Below are positions 1 through 9,410 of a stretch of 64,000 bases of DNA, one piece after another. Location of the stretch: NCBI RefSeq assembly GCF_024346755.1, contig NZ_AP024861.1, positions 1,674,001-1,738,000 on the forward strand, written 5' to 3'. The first letter of the stretch is position 1. Each line of letters opens with the position of its first letter. The DNA comes from Vibrio aerogenes. Lineage in GTDB: Bacteria > Pseudomonadota > Gammaproteobacteria > Enterobacterales > Vibrionaceae. The notes under the pieces are model-generated. The model ran no database searches. It saw only the letters and a program-made list of their open reading frames with translations, and had not been told where the DNA came from. Position numbers and translations under genes: made by a program.

Positions 1-642
1 GAATATGAAGGGGAGACGGAAGGGGGAAAAAATGGCTTGCTTGAGGCATTAAAGCAGTGTCATTTATTGTGGACTGACCGTGCTTTTCTTCAGTTTGTTC
101 TGACCCGGACTTTGTTTCTTTGTACTGCGCTCAGCGCGCCTTACTATGTGTTGCTGGCTCAGAAAAACCATGGCAATGATATCTGGATGCTGGCCTTATT
201 TATGTTTGCCAGCGGGCTGGCTTCTTTGCTGGCCGGGCCTTTCTGGGGAAAATTTGCAGATAAATCCAGCAAAAAGGTGATGATGCTCGGGGCATCAATG
301 AGTGCGGTGACTGGGGGGATATTGTTTGTGATTGATACGGGTTTGCCGGGATTGACTCAGTCATACGGGTTATTTCCCGCCCTGTACTTTATGGTGTGTA
401 TTGCCCACGATGGTGTCCGGGTCGGACGAAAAACCTATCTGGTGGATTTGTCTGAGGGAAATCAAAGAACCCGCTATGTTGCGGTGTCGAATACAGTGAT
501 TGGTCTGATGTTGCTGCTGATGAGTAGTCTGGGGCTGCTGACACAGCTGATCTCATTGTCGCAGCTGGTGCTGGTATTTTCTGCGGTGACGATTGCCGGG
601 GTGCTGCTGGCGGCCCGTCTTCCGGATGTTTCCCGGACCTGA
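1..642 (+). CDS. MFS transporter, C-terminal part (5' end outside window)
   Basis: The reading frame is open from base 1 without a start, so the gene begins upstream of the window. What remains is about 213 codons with five or six hydrophobic segments. A short GKFADKSSKK loop follows the second of them, the kind of Gly/charged cytoplasmic loop seen between helices 2-3 or 8-9 of major facilitator proteins. The end is a natural TGA, followed by a strong hairpin at 679-701. The substrate cannot be told. The family assignment rests on helix pattern and loop motif only. Confidence 0.7.
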   Translation, partial: EYEGETEGGKNGLLEALKQCHLLWTDRAFLQFVLTRTLFLCTALSAPYYVLLAQKNHGNDIWMLALFMFASGLASLLAGPFWGKFADKSSKKVMMLGASMSAVTGGILFVIDTGLPGLTQSYGLFPALYFMVCIAHDGVRVGRKTYLVDLSEGNQRTRYVAVSNTVIGLMLLLMSSLGLLTQLISLSQLVLVFSAVTIAGVLLAARLPDVSRT

Positions 643-678
643 GATGGCCTGAGTGAGCAATGCGCTGAAAATAAAGGA

Positions 679-701
679 AAAGCGCCGGTAAACGGCGCTT
701 T
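679..701. terminator. Bidirectional terminator hairpin
   Basis: A 9-bp perfect stem (AAAGCGCCG / CGGCGCTTT) with a 5-nt loop lies between two convergent genes. The A-run on one side and T-run on the other suit termination in both directions. Confidence 0.7.
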
Positions 702-730
702 GATGAAGTTGCTTTGACGCATTTTTCTGT

Positions 731-1744
731 TTACCAGCACAGCGATAAACCGTCACCGGATGACTTGGATGCAATACCGGAGACCGGTGCGTCAGTAATT
801 AACTCAACGCCGGTGTTGAGGAAATCCAGCCCTTCAGTATTCTGCGGTTTTTTGCCGGTTTGAATGAACGTATTGATTGCCTCAACGCCCATGGCGGCCA
901 TTCGTAGCGGGAACTGCATGGATGTGGCACCAATGACACCGGATTTCACATTTTCAACCCCTTCACAGCCGCCGTCGACAGAGACGATGAGCGCATCTTT
1001 TTTGCCAAAAGCAGCTAATGCTTCATAAGCCCCGATGGCTGCAGGTTCATTAATTGTATAGACGACGTTAATGCCGGTATCTTTCTGGAGCAGGGTTTCA
1101 ATCGCTTTGCGTCCGCCTTCCACAGAACCTTGTGTGACTTCATTACCCACAATCCGCGCATCTGTCTCGTCACCAATATCCTGAGCGTTGTTTAAATCAA
1201 TGCCGAATCCTTTCAGAAAGCCCTGATCCCTGGCGACATCCACACTGATTTCATTGGCATTGAGATCCAGCAGTGCAATTTTAGCAGAACCTGCTTTATC
1301 ACCGAGTTTGGCTTTTGCCCACTGGCCAATCAGCTCACCGGCTTTAAAATTATCTGTGGCAAATGTTGCATCAGCAGCACTGGCCGGGTCCAGTGGCGTA
1401 TCGAGGGCAATCACCAACACGCCTGCCGAGCGGGCCATTTCAACCACAGGGACAATCGCGGCCGGGTCACTGGGGGTAATTAAAATCCCCTTGGCCCCTG
1501 AGACCACTAAGTTCTCAATGGCCTGTGCCTGTGATTGATTATCACCATCGAACTGGCCAGCAAAAGTTTGTAGTTCAAGCCCCAGTTCATCTGCTTTTTT
1601 CTGAGCCCCTTCCTTCATTTTTACAAAAAACGGATTGTTATCAGTTTTTGTTATCAGGCCAACAATAGGTTTCTCTGCTGCTGCCACACCACCACTGAGC
1701 GCCAGACATAAGGTATAACTCAGAACTTTAATCAGTTTATTCAT
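731..1744 (-). CDS. FrcB-like periplasmic sugar-binding protein (orphan)
   Basis: This 337-residue protein has a clear Sec signal peptide (cleavage after about residue 23, ending GGVAAA). The body is a type I periplasmic-binding fold (Peripla_BP_4): [13 protein letters not shown] at the start, an LITPSDP loop, ALDTPLD in the middle and VSVDGG later. The [13 protein letters not shown]-like pattern is closest to fructose/ribose binding proteins of the FrcB type. The SD GGAG sits 10 nt before the ATG. No ATPase or permease gene lies next to it, so it either serves a distant transporter or presents sugar to a chemoreceptor. The next gene, divergent, is a chemoreceptor. The sugar specificity is inference. 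Confidence 0.8.
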   Translation of the reverse strand: MNKLIKVLSYTLCLALSGGVAAAEKPIVGLITKTDNNPFFVKMKEGAQKKADELGLELQTFAGQFDGDNQSQAQAIENLVVSGAKGILITPSDPAAIVPVVEMARSAGVLVIALDTPLDPASAADATFATDNFKAGELIGQWAKAKLGDKAGSAKIALLDLNANEISVDVARDQGFLKGFGIDLNNAQDIGDETDARIVGNEVTQGSVEGGRKAIETLLQKDTGINVVYTINEPAAIGAYEALAAFGKKDALIVSVDGGCEGVENVKSGVIGATSMQFPLRMAAMGVEAINTFIQTGKKPQNTEGLDFLNTGVELITDAPVSGIASKSSGDGLSLCW

Positions 1745-2153
1745 ATGACGATTTCTCCGGTACCTTTGTGTTTCACGTTTTTAAATATAGTGTATGCCTA
1801 TCATTTTTGTTGATTACATAGATTTTAAATATGTATCTGTGTCGGGATATCTGGTTGAAACCGTGATGAATCACGGTTTCAGGAGACTTGAGCTGTGGAT
1901 TTATCGACATTTATGATCTATCAGCTAAGGTTATTTATAGGTAATTAAATATCACACAAAGTAATTGGATCGTGTTTCTCTTTCACAGCCTGACCTGTCG
2001 TCGCCTGAAAATTGCTCAATCAAGGCCAAGGCGCGAAAAGAGTGGTTGAGTGATGCTATGCAAGCGATGTTCTTGCATGTTTACGGTTGTCGGCCGGACC
2101 CGCTTATTTGGGTCATCAGTTTGCTGAAATGTCGATCAGGAGCTTAGTCAACG
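1745..2153. promoter_or_regulatory. Divergent intergenic region, sugar-binding protein / chemoreceptor
   Basis: This 409-bp AT-rich region must hold both divergent promoters. The only clear structure is a perfect 11-bp hairpin at 1856-1881 (TGAAACCGTGA, loop TGAA). There is no T-run after it, so it is more likely an operator or mRNA leader hairpin than a terminator. A 60-codon frame at 1965-2147 shows no SD and no family resemblance and is not called. Confidence 0.45.
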
Positions 2154-4478
2154 ATGAATATTGGTTCAAAATTTATTCTCAGTATCGTCTCTATTGCCAC
2201 CCTGGCCGTTGCCAGTACTGCCATTGTGCTGGCAACACTTTCTTCAGATAAAACAGAAGAGATTTTGCTGGATGCACGGCGTGACCAGATGATCTCGTTA
2301 CGCAATGTTGCCACCGAAATTCTTCATCAATATTTTGGTTCGCTGGAAAATCAGATTCTGAGTATTTCACAGCAACAATCTGTGATTGATGCGACCCGGA
2401 ATCTTTCCTCTTCCTATAAGCCATTTGCATTTTTTGTCGGCCGGACTGATCGTCCGGGTCAACGAGAAAAGCTGCGTCAGTATTATCAGGATAACATTGC
2501 GGCTCAATATTCACGTTTTAATCCCGGACAGCGCTTTGATACCAATGCGGTGATTGACGCGATGAGCGATCCGACCATTGCTCTGCAAACTCAGTATATT
2601 GCGGCGAACCCTAATACGCTGGACAGCAAAGACAATATGCTGTTTTCCTCTGATAAAACGTCTTACACCACCAACCATAAAAAATATCATCCTTACTTTC
2701 AGGATTCATTAAAGCGGTTTCACCTGCAGGATATTCTCTTACTGGATACCAACGGAAATGTGGTTTATTCGGTAAAAAAATACATCGATTTTGCTGCTTC
2801 AGTGTCTTCGGCGGCTTTTGCCGGCTCCGGACTGGCAGAGGCGTATAACCGGGCCAGCCAGCTGGAGAGTTCCGGTTATGCGTTTGTTGATTACGCCCCT
2901 TATCCGGGTGCATCCGGATTACCGACCGGCTTTATTTCTGCGCCTGTTTTTGAGAAAAACAAGCGGGTGGGTGTGGTGGTTTTGGCGCTCTCTTCTGTGA
3001 AACTGACCGAGCTGATGACCTATGGATACAACTGGGAGGCATCCGGATTGGGTCAAACCGGTGAAACCTACCTGATCGGGGCCGATCAGACGCCGCGCAG
3101 TGCCAGCCGCCTGTTGCTGGAACAACCCGAGGCCTATGCCGCGCAGGTGAAAGCGTTAAATTACCCACAACAAGAGATTGATAAAATTCTGGCAACGAAA
3201 ACCAACGTGGCATTTCAACAGATCAAATCGCACGCGATTGATGAGGCGTTTAACGGAAATGCCGGGACAACCATTGACAGTAATTATCTGAATCACCAGG
3301 TCCTGACGGCTTTTGCTCCGCTGAATATCATGGGGCAAAAATGGGTGCTGCTGAATGAAATAGAAATGGCGGAAGTGACCTCGAAGCTGGGAGCGATTCA
3401 AAAGTCATTTTTGGTTTATGCGGCCATGACAGCGATTGTGGTGATTATTCTGGGTGGTGTTGCCGGTGCGGTCATTACACAAACAATCGTGCGTCCTATT
3501 CGTGAAACCAGTCACTCACTGATTGATATTGCAGAAGGTGAGGGCGACTTAACCAGCCGGTTAAACGCAGCGCGGAAAGATGAGCTTGGGGAGCTGGCGA
3601 CCGGATTCAATCAGTTTGTAGCAAAAATTCATCAGCTGGTGCTCGGGATTAAAGGGTCGATGGAGGGGCTGAGCCGCACAGTTGATAACATGAATACCGT
3701 CGCTGAAGAGGGAAGTGAGTCGGCCAATACGCAACAAAAAGAGACAGAAATGGTGGTGGCGGCAATTAATCAGATGGCTGCTTCTGCACAGGAAATTGCA
3801 GGTAATGCGATGAATGCTGCCGATGTTGCCAACAGTGCAGACACAGAAGGAAAGCATGTTCAGTCGGTCGTGGATAATGCGATTTCCTCGATAGAAGGTT
3901 TATCTGAGGAAATTGATCAGGCGTCTGTGGTGATTACAGAGCTGGAAGGTAATGTTGGCAATATTGTGGCGATTCTTGATACGATCCGGGGCATTGCTGA
4001 TCAGACGAATCTTCTGGCACTGAACGCTGCGATTGAGTCTGCACGGGCCGGAGAGCATGGACGGGGCTTTGCGGTGGTGGCCGATGAAGTCAGGGCGCTG
4101 GCGAAAAAAACACAAGACAGTACAGAAGAGATTCAGGAAATGATTGAGCGGCTGCAAAAAGACTCGATCCATGCCGTCAATGTGATGGCTTCCAGTAAAG
4201 CCAACGGTGAAAAGAGTGCCGATATTGCCCGGACAGTTGGGACTTCACTGATTAAAATTGCAGATTTTATTTCAACGATCAGTGATATGAATGCGCAGAT
4301 CGCCGGCGCGTCAGATGAGCAAAAAACCGCGATAGAAGAAATTAACCGCAGTATGGTTGAAATATCCAACAGCGGCCAGCAAACCTTATCGGGAGTGAAT
4401 TCGATTACCCAAAACAGTGCCGATTTAAGGGCGCTGTCGCACAGTCTGGAGGAGCAGATTCAGCAGTTTAGGGTTTAA
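2154..4478 (+). CDS. Methyl-accepting chemotaxis protein, dCache type
   Basis: 774 residues. An N-terminal membrane helix is followed by a long periplasmic sensor of about 370 residues of dCache type, a second membrane helix near residues 420-445, a HAMP segment, and the signalling coiled coil. The hairpin tip is unmistakable: [20 protein letters not shown] then [15 protein letters not shown], around residues 617-650. The SD AGGAG precedes the ATG by 11 nt. It senses a small ligand in the periplasm and controls CheA. The neighbour is a divergent sugar-binding protein, so sugar sensing is possible, but dCache receptors usually bind amino or organic acids directly. The next gene is convergent after 24 bp. 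Confidence 0.95.
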   Translation: MNIGSKFILSIVSIATLAVASTAIVLATLSSDKTEEILLDARRDQMISLRNVATEILHQYFGSLENQILSISQQQSVIDATRNLSSSYKPFAFFVGRTDRPGQREKLRQYYQDNIAAQYSRFNPGQRFDTNAVIDAMSDPTIALQTQYIAANPNTLDSKDNMLFSSDKTSYTTNHKKYHPYFQDSLKRFHLQDILLLDTNGNVVYSVKKYIDFAASVSSAAFAGSGLAEAYNRASQLESSGYAFVDYAPYPGASGLPTGFISAPVFEKNKRVGVVVLALSSVKLTELMTYGYNWEASGLGQTGETYLIGADQTPRSASRLLLEQPEAYAAQVKALNYPQQEIDKILATKTNVAFQQIKSHAIDEAFNGNAGTTIDSNYLNHQVLTAFAPLNIMGQKWVLLNEIEMAEVTSKLGAIQKSFLVYAAMTAIVVIILGGVAGAVITQTIVRPIRETSHSLIDIAEGEGDLTSRLNAARKDELGELATGFNQFVAKIHQLVLGIKGSMEGLSRTVDNMNTVAEEGSESANTQQKETEMVVAAINQMAASAQEIAGNAMNAADVANSADTEGKHVQSVVDNAISSIEGLSEEIDQASVVITELEGNVGNIVAILDTIRGIADQTNLLALNAAIESARAGEHGRGFAVVADEVRALAKKTQDSTEEIQEMIERLQKDSIHAVNVMASSKANGEKSADIARTVGTSLIKIADFISTISDMNAQIAGASDEQKTAIEEINRSMVEISNSGQQTLSGVNSITQNSADLRALSHSLEEQIQQFRV

Positions 4479-4502
4479 TTTACTGATATGGTTTGATGAT
4501 CC

Positions 4503-5885
4503 TTATTTGCCACAATGCTGGTATATCACAGAGCGGTTTCTGCCATCATTTTTAGCCTGGTAAAGCATTCGGTCGGCGAGTTTGATTGAACTGCTGATAT
4601 CCGGCCGGGAGGCCGGAATTGTTGTCCCGCCAATGGAAACCGTCTGGCGATAAGGCTGACCGCACAGGATACCGAAATCTTTCGACTCCAGAGCCATCCG
4701 TAACCTTTCTGCAGTTGTTTTTGCTTCTTGCTCCGGGGTGTTGGGTAAAAGAACCAGAAATTCTTCACCCCCATAGCGACTGACAATATCATGCTTTCTG
4801 ACTTCGGACTTGAAGACTGCGGCTGCCGTTTTTAAGAATAAATCGCCGGTATCATGTCCAAAATTATCATTGACGGATTTGAAGTGATCTAAATCCAGAA
4901 TCAGAATGGAAATGTCTCCGCCATATCTGGACTGGGCATTCAGCGCTTTCTGGATCTCATACTCCAGCCCGCGCCGGTTATATAAACCGGTCAGCGGGTC
5001 TGTGACCAGCAGTCGCTGCATCTCTTTTTCCGCCAGCCTCTTTTTTTGTTCCGATTTGCCCAAAATAATCGTGCTGATATAAATCAGTACCGACATAAAA
5101 ATGGCGGCCAGGGTTACAAATAATTCGTAGGCTGATAACAGGTCCATTTGGTCAGACAGGTGTGGCAGGGCGATACCGACAATCAAACAAAATGAGAGGG
5201 AAAACAGAAACTGCATTCTCGCAACTGTCCCGACCAGATTGGGCGTCATGAATAATTTGATCGCGCCTTTGTTGGCAGTCATTCCCAGCCCTGAAAGCGC
5301 GACCATAAAGCAGATGATCACGGTCGATACTGACATCTGAAAATACAGTTGTTGCGCATCAAAAAAATACCCGAGGCTGGCAGTAAAAGGTATTGCCAGT
5401 CCGGTCAGGGTGAAAAACTGGAATGCATAATACTTTTGGCGCAGCCGGAGCATCACCGCGACGATATAGAACATACAGGTCAGAATCATGTTATTGCCGA
5501 TGGCATCAAACTGACCATCGGCCATTTGACTGAGCAGGAAGCCGGTCAGGGTAATGACTTTATCGTGAAAGAAAAAATTAAAGCCAAAATCAAAAAAACT
5601 GATTAATCCGGCCAGCAACACTACGGACAGGAGGAAAATGGGTTGGTGGAACTTGACCTGATAAAACAGGTGGCTCATACAAAGCATCAAGGCGATAACA
5701 ATCGCCACCGGATTGGTCGCTGCCAGCGACGGATGTATTTGTGAGAAAAGAGAGCTGCCGGTGATATCGACGGTCAACAGTGCAATACCGAGCAGGATAG
5801 TGATGGTATTGAGGTACTTACCTGCGGTCATTGCCAACAGCATCAGAGAATACTTTCTTGCCGTAATTTTCTTCCCTGTTGTCAT
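4503..5885 (-). CDS. Membrane diguanylate cyclase (GGDEF)
   Basis: 460 residues. The first 280 or so are hydrophobic, with about eight membrane segments. A short linker (KKRLAEKEMQRLLVTD) leads into a GGDEF domain beginning DPLTGLYNRRG. The active-site loop is GGEEF at residues 372-376, so catalysis (2 GTP to cyclic di-GMP) should be intact. An RxxD inhibitory site is present five residues upstream (R363-D366), so product feedback is expected. DLDHFKSVNDNFGHDTGD supplies the metal-binding Asp. No EAL domain is present. The membrane part is not one of the named MASE domains I can confirm, so the input signal is unknown. Confidence 0.93.
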   Translation of the reverse strand: MTTGKKITARKYSLMLLAMTAGKYLNTITILLGIALLTVDITGSSLFSQIHPSLAATNPVAIVIALMLCMSHLFYQVKFHQPIFLLSVVLLAGLISFFDFGFNFFFHDKVITLTGFLLSQMADGQFDAIGNNMILTCMFYIVAVMLRLRQKYYAFQFFTLTGLAIPFTASLGYFFDAQQLYFQMSVSTVIICFMVALSGLGMTANKGAIKLFMTPNLVGTVARMQFLFSLSFCLIVGIALPHLSDQMDLLSAYELFVTLAAIFMSVLIYISTIILGKSEQKKRLAEKEMQRLLVTDPLTGLYNRRGLEYEIQKALNAQSRYGGDISILILDLDHFKSVNDNFGHDTGDLFLKTAAAVFKSEVRKHDIVSRYGGEEFLVLLPNTPEQEAKTTAERLRMALESKDFGILCGQPYRQTVSIGGTTIPASRPDISSSIKLADRMLYQAKNDGRNRSVIYQHCGK

Positions 5886-6046
5886 CTTCTCTCACCTTGT
5901 CATGCGCTGTTACTTATAAGATTAGACGCATCAGGTCATGATTGCTTTCGCCTGAGAAAGATTAATGGATGTTGAGTCAGCATGTTACCCGGTGATGATG
6001 GCTGTTGGTTCTGTTGAACCGCACGAGACACCGCAGATGAGTCAGG

Positions 6047-6235
6047 TTAACTTAACGATGCCTGATATTGTTCAATCACGTCAAGCGGTGCGCTGATGAT
6101 GGCGGTTTCAATCAGATCACCGATTTGCTCTTTCTCTTCGCCGCTTGCCTGTTCGGACAGTGTTTCCAGATCATTCAGTGTTTGCAGTGTCACTGGTCCT
6201 TCCAGCAACGCTTGTGCCTGTTCCAGTAAAGTCAT
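6047..6235 (-). CDS. Small acidic protein, unknown function
   Basis: A 62-residue protein, rich in Glu, Leu and Gln, predicted almost entirely helical (MTLLEQAQALLEGPVT at the start). It is accepted as real because a strong SD (AAAGGAGC) lies 7 nt before the ATG and the composition is protein-like. There are no Cys, signal peptide or membrane segments. It stands alone between two minus-strand genes. The function is not recognisable; a small helical adaptor or regulator is a guess. Confidence 0.6.
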   Translation of the reverse strand: MTLLEQAQALLEGPVTLQTLNDLETLSEQASGEEKEQIGDLIETAIISAPLDVIEQYQASLS

Positions 6236-6424
6236 AACAAGCTCCTTTCATCGTATTGGTTTAAGTTTATACACAAATCCCGTGAAGGTGCATTTTTCAG
6301 GCAATATCCGGGACATCTTCAGTTCATTTCGGGGTCACTCCTCTAAAACCAAAGCGGCTGATCGCGGTCAAAGCTGTGAATCTGGCGTATTTTTCTGCTC
6401 ATTTTTGCTAACTGTTGCTCAAAT

Positions 6425-7381
6425 TTACAACAGTTGAGGCTGTCCGGTTGCATTTTCCGGGAAACCCGCCTGATCTTCATTCAGCCGGGCTGGCAGATAT
6501 TGCTGCAAAAATCCAAGAAAAACGGTGATTTTACCGGGGCGACGGAAGCGATCAGAAGACATCAGAGCGACGATATCAGCATCAGCCAGCCGGTAGCCGG
6601 GTATCAGTTCGGTCAGTGCGCCGGATTGAATTTCGGACCGGACATCCCATTCCGAACGCTGAATAATACCTTGTCCGGACAGACACCAGTTTTTGGTTAC
6701 CTGACCGACGTTGCTCGATAAAACCGGTGCTATCCGGACGCTGAGCGTTTGTAAATTTGTGCGATCAGTAAAGCGCCACATGGTGGCATCTTCATCATTT
6801 TCCCGCAGGGCAATACAGCGATGGTGTGCCAGATCGCGGGGATGATTCAGGTTCGGTGCCGACTGAATATAAGCGGGGGATGCCAGCAGTAAACGCCGGT
6901 TTTTCGCCAGGACAACTCTCTTGAGTGATGAATCTTCCAGATGACCGATATACAGCATGATATCCGGGCTGTGATGGGCAGACCATTTTGGTGCATCGGA
7001 TAAATTCAGTTCGACGTTGATGGCCGGATAACGGCGTTGAAATTCCGCAACCAGCGGGCCGATATGGGAGATACCGAGCCCCAGTGGTGAGACGATTTTA
7101 AGTGAGCCGGAAATCGCCTGTTTTGCATCAGAAACATCCTGCTGAAGATTTTCCAGCTCAGTCAGAATATGTTGTCCCTGCCGGGCCAGAAGCTCACCTT
7201 CGGCGGTAAGAGAAATCGAGCGGGCATTTCTTTCTGCCAGCACCACCCCCAGTTTTCGCTCAATTTGTTGCAGCCGCTGGGAAACACCCGGCGGAGTGAC
7301 ATTCATTTTTCTTGCGGCCGCTGCCAGAGAACGGCTGGCGGCAATCGTGATAAAAAATTCGATATCTTTTGATGTGAGCAT
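6425..7381 (-). CDS. LysR-family transcriptional regulator
   Basis: 318 residues from the chosen ATG (MLTSKDIEFF). The N-terminal winged HTH is typical: SLAAAARKMNVTPPGVSQRL, residues about 20-40, then LGVVLAERNARSISLTAEG. The effector domain follows (SGSLKIVSPLGLG at about residue 90). In-frame starts 19 and 29 codons upstream exist but add a non-conserved hydrophobic stretch. It is divergent from a TSUP transporter gene, which it probably controls, with the inducer likely the transported anion. Spacing between the two starts is 146 bp and contains three tandem 20-bp repeats. Confidence 0.9.
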   Translation of the reverse strand: MLTSKDIEFFITIAASRSLAAAARKMNVTPPGVSQRLQQIERKLGVVLAERNARSISLTAEGELLARQGQHILTELENLQQDVSDAKQAISGSLKIVSPLGLGISHIGPLVAEFQRRYPAINVELNLSDAPKWSAHHSPDIMLYIGHLEDSSLKRVVLAKNRRLLLASPAYIQSAPNLNHPRDLAHHRCIALRENDEDATMWRFTDRTNLQTLSVRIAPVLSSNVGQVTKNWCLSGQGIIQRSEWDVRSEIQSGALTELIPGYRLADADIVALMSSDRFRRPGKITVFLGFLQQYLPARLNEDQAGFPENATGQPQLL

Positions 7382-7443
7382 GAAGAAAAAATTAATGATG
7401 GAATAAGAATAGATTAATTTAACTACATGATCCGGCATGTTAC

Positions 7444-7503
7444 AACATTCGTCCTGGAGAAATAACATTCGTCACGGAGAAATAACATTCGTTGCGTAGA
7501 AAT
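7444..7503. repeat. Three tandem 20-bp repeats between lysR and TSUP genes
   Basis: The units are AACATTCGTCCTGGAGAAAT, AACATTCGTCACGGAGAAAT and AACATTCGTTGCGTAGAAAT. A fourth, degenerate unit starts at 7504 and runs into the SD of the transporter gene. They could be LysR binding repeats, or a slippage product carrying SD-like GGAGAA. Confidence 0.85.
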
Positions 7504-7527
7504 AACGACCGTGATAAAGGAGCATGC

Positions 7528-8322
7528 ATGGAATATTTATCGTTGTTGAATGCCGGAGACGGAATTTATCTGTTTTTGTTTGTGGTCTCGGTGATTGCCG
7601 GCATTGTGGATGCCATTGCTGGTGGCGGGGGATTAATGACTGTACCGGCACTGTTGCTGGCGGGGTTGCCGCCGATGGTTGTTCTTGGTACTAACCGGTT
7701 GCAGGCCGTGGTCGGAGAGCTGACGACTTCCGTGATTTTTCTTTCCAGCCAGCCGTTACCGCAGAAAGGTTTGATCACCGGGCTTGTTTGTGCCTCCGCC
7801 GGGGCGCTGGCCGGTTCTTTTGCGGTCAGCCTGATTGATAAAGAGGCACTGGAAGTGTTGTTGCCGGTGCTGATGTGTGCCATTACCCTGTATTCCGTGA
7901 TGTCGAAGCAGCTGAAGTCGGTCACTGAGGCCCCCGCGAAAATGTCTTCATCCCGCTTTATGGTGCTATGTGGCGTATCGATTGGCTTTTATAATGGCTT
8001 TTTTGGTCCGGGTACCGGTTCATTATGGATGATTGCTTTCGTGATTTTACTCGGTTATACCCTGCGTCAGGCCAGTATGATGACCAAGCCGCTGAATCTG
8101 GCCGGTAATGTGATTTCCCTGATTTTATTTATCGTCCTGGGCCATGTCGATTATACGCTGGGGATGGTCATGGGAATCGGACAAATCATTGGCTCACTGG
8201 CCGGAAGCCGGTTTGTGATTTCACATGGTCACCGGATCGTCAGGCCGGTATTTATTTCAGTCACAGTATTGATGACAGCAAAACTGATCTATGAACATCT
8301 CTGGCAGACAGCGCTGGTTTAA
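7528..8322 (+). CDS. TauE/SafE (TSUP) family anion permease
   Basis: 264 residues from the ATG preceded by AAAGGAG with 5-nt spacing. About eight membrane helices. It shows the paired TSUP signature: AGGGGLMTVPALL near the N terminus and GFYNGFFGPGTGSLWM in the second half. Family members export or import sulfonates, sulfite, sulfoacetate or other small organic anions across the inner membrane. The divergent LysR gene suggests substrate-induced expression. It ends 4 bp inside the convergent membrane-protein gene. Confidence 0.88.
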   Translation: MEYLSLLNAGDGIYLFLFVVSVIAGIVDAIAGGGGLMTVPALLLAGLPPMVVLGTNRLQAVVGELTTSVIFLSSQPLPQKGLITGLVCASAGALAGSFAVSLIDKEALEVLLPVLMCAITLYSVMSKQLKSVTEAPAKMSSSRFMVLCGVSIGFYNGFFGPGTGSLWMIAFVILLGYTLRQASMMTKPLNLAGNVISLILFIVLGHVDYTLGMVMGIGQIIGSLAGSRFVISHGHRIVRPVFISVTVLMTAKLIYEHLWQTALV

Positions 8323-8867
8323 CTGATCTGTGATTCTTTTGCTGCCTGATTCCGCATGTCCTGAAATGTTGCGAACAGAAAACCGGCCAGTGCCAGCAGG
8401 AGACACAGGGCTGAGCCGGTAAATTTCCCGGTGGCACAAAGATGGGCCATACGCGGCCAAAGTGTGTTTTGTGATCCGGTCAGAAGCTGTATCAGCGCGT
8501 AATTTTCCGTGAAATCACACAATGCCGTCAGTGGGCACAGAAATGAGAAGTACCGGATAAACCGGGCAACGTTCAATGAATAGCGGGCTGTCTTTTGTGT
8601 GATGAGCCGGAAACCGGACATACCCATAATGAGATAAAGAAAAATATACAGATAATCCAGTCCGATACTCAGCCCCGCAGCCATCTGGCCGGTTGCACCC
8701 CATGCAGTGAAAGCCTCATGTGCATGTTGTATTGTCCCGATCAGCTCAAAAGAGATGATTCCCTGTGGGGTGACATCATTTTTCATATAAGGATCGATTG
8801 AAAATACACCGATGTTACATACACAAAACAGGATAAAAGACAGAATAAAAATTTTTCTCAGGCTCAT
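8319..8867 (-). CDS. Four-helix membrane protein, unknown function
   Basis: 182 residues with about four hydrophobic helices (start MSLRKIFILSFILFCV; last helix ALCLLLALAGFLF). The first helix could be read as an uncleaved signal anchor. Its ATG overlaps the stop of the upstream marR gene by 4 bp, so the two are translationally coupled. It may be the membrane partner in a MarR-controlled stress response. I do not recognise the family. Confidence 0.7.
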   Translation of the reverse strand: MSLRKIFILSFILFCVCNIGVFSIDPYMKNDVTPQGIISFELIGTIQHAHEAFTAWGATGQMAAGLSIGLDYLYIFLYLIMGMSGFRLITQKTARYSLNVARFIRYFSFLCPLTALCDFTENYALIQLLTGSQNTLWPRMAHLCATGKFTGSALCLLLALAGFLFATFQDMRNQAAKESQIS

Positions 8868-9325
8868 CTCTGGTCTCTCCGGGGTTCAAGCATGCGGTAG
8901 AGCAATCTCTGAAGGTTTTGCTGTTCCGGTTCAGTGAGTTTTCCGGTCAGGGGAGTCAAAGCCTGTTGTACTTGTTGATACAGTGCCTGAACCAGAGTTG
9001 CCCCTTCATCCGTCAGCAGTACATCCGTTGCTCTGCCATCTTCCTCATTCGGCTTTCTCAGTACCAGCCCTCTTTTTTCTGCACGGGCGATTAACCCGGA
9101 CATGGTCTGTTTTTCCAGTCCGAGATACTCAGCCAGTTCAGCCATTCTCGGGCGCCGGTCTGCCAGTATGCCCAGTACCCGGAGCAGCGTCAGTGATACG
9201 TCGTTTTCTGCGGCAATCTTATTCAGGACGGCCATGGTTGAGAATGCGGCCGGTACGAGCGCATCAATCAGGCCTTCGCTGGCCGAATTGAATTGTCTGG
9301 GTGGATGTGGGTTATGTATTTTCAT
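8864..9325 (-). CDS. MarR-family transcriptional regulator
   Basis: 153 residues. The winged-helix core is clear: RRPRMAELAEYLGLEKQTMS (recognition helix region, residues about 54-73), then GLIARAEKRGLV and the wing DGRATDVLLTDEG. Flanking helices form the dimer interface. It is the first gene of a two-gene unit with the membrane protein and is divergent from a quinone-oxidoreductase-like gene. The shared 85-bp promoter carries two near-identical palindromes, so it very likely represses both transcripts and is released by a small aromatic or electrophilic ligand. The ligand is not shown by sequence. Confidence 0.92.
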   Translation of the reverse strand: MKIHNPHPPRQFNSASEGLIDALVPAAFSTMAVLNKIAAENDVSLTLLRVLGILADRRPRMAELAEYLGLEKQTMSGLIARAEKRGLVLRKPNEEDGRATDVLLTDEGATLVQALYQQVQQALTPLTGKLTEPEQQNLQRLLYRMLEPRRDQR

Positions 9326-9335
9326 GACGCTTATG

Positions 9336-9365
9336 TTGACATAGTTCGTATTACGAATCTATTAT
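9336..9365 (+). promoter_or_regulatory. Sigma-70 promoter for the oxidoreductase gene
   Basis: TTGACA at 9336-9341 and TATTAT at 9360-9365 are separated by 18 bp. A perfect TATAAT reads the other way at 9361-9366, so the two divergent -10 elements overlap. Confidence 0.75.
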
Positions 9366-9383
9366 AGTTCGTTATACGAACTA
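9342..9383. promoter_or_regulatory. Paired MarR operators
   Basis: Two 19-bp palindromes lie 23 bp apart start to start, so on about the same face of the helix. They are TAGTTCGT-ATT-ACGAATCT (9342-9360) and the perfect TAGTTCGT-TAT-ACGAACTA (9365-9383). The first covers the promoter spacer and the second sits just downstream of the -10 element. Binding there would block both divergent promoters. Confidence 0.8.
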
Positions 9384-9410
9384 AATTTTAATCCAACCGG
9401 AGAAAGGGTT

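Noticed and set aside
1965..2147. 60-codon plus-strand frame before the chemoreceptor gene
   Set aside because: No SD, no family resemblance, and it occupies the likely promoter region of the divergent genes.
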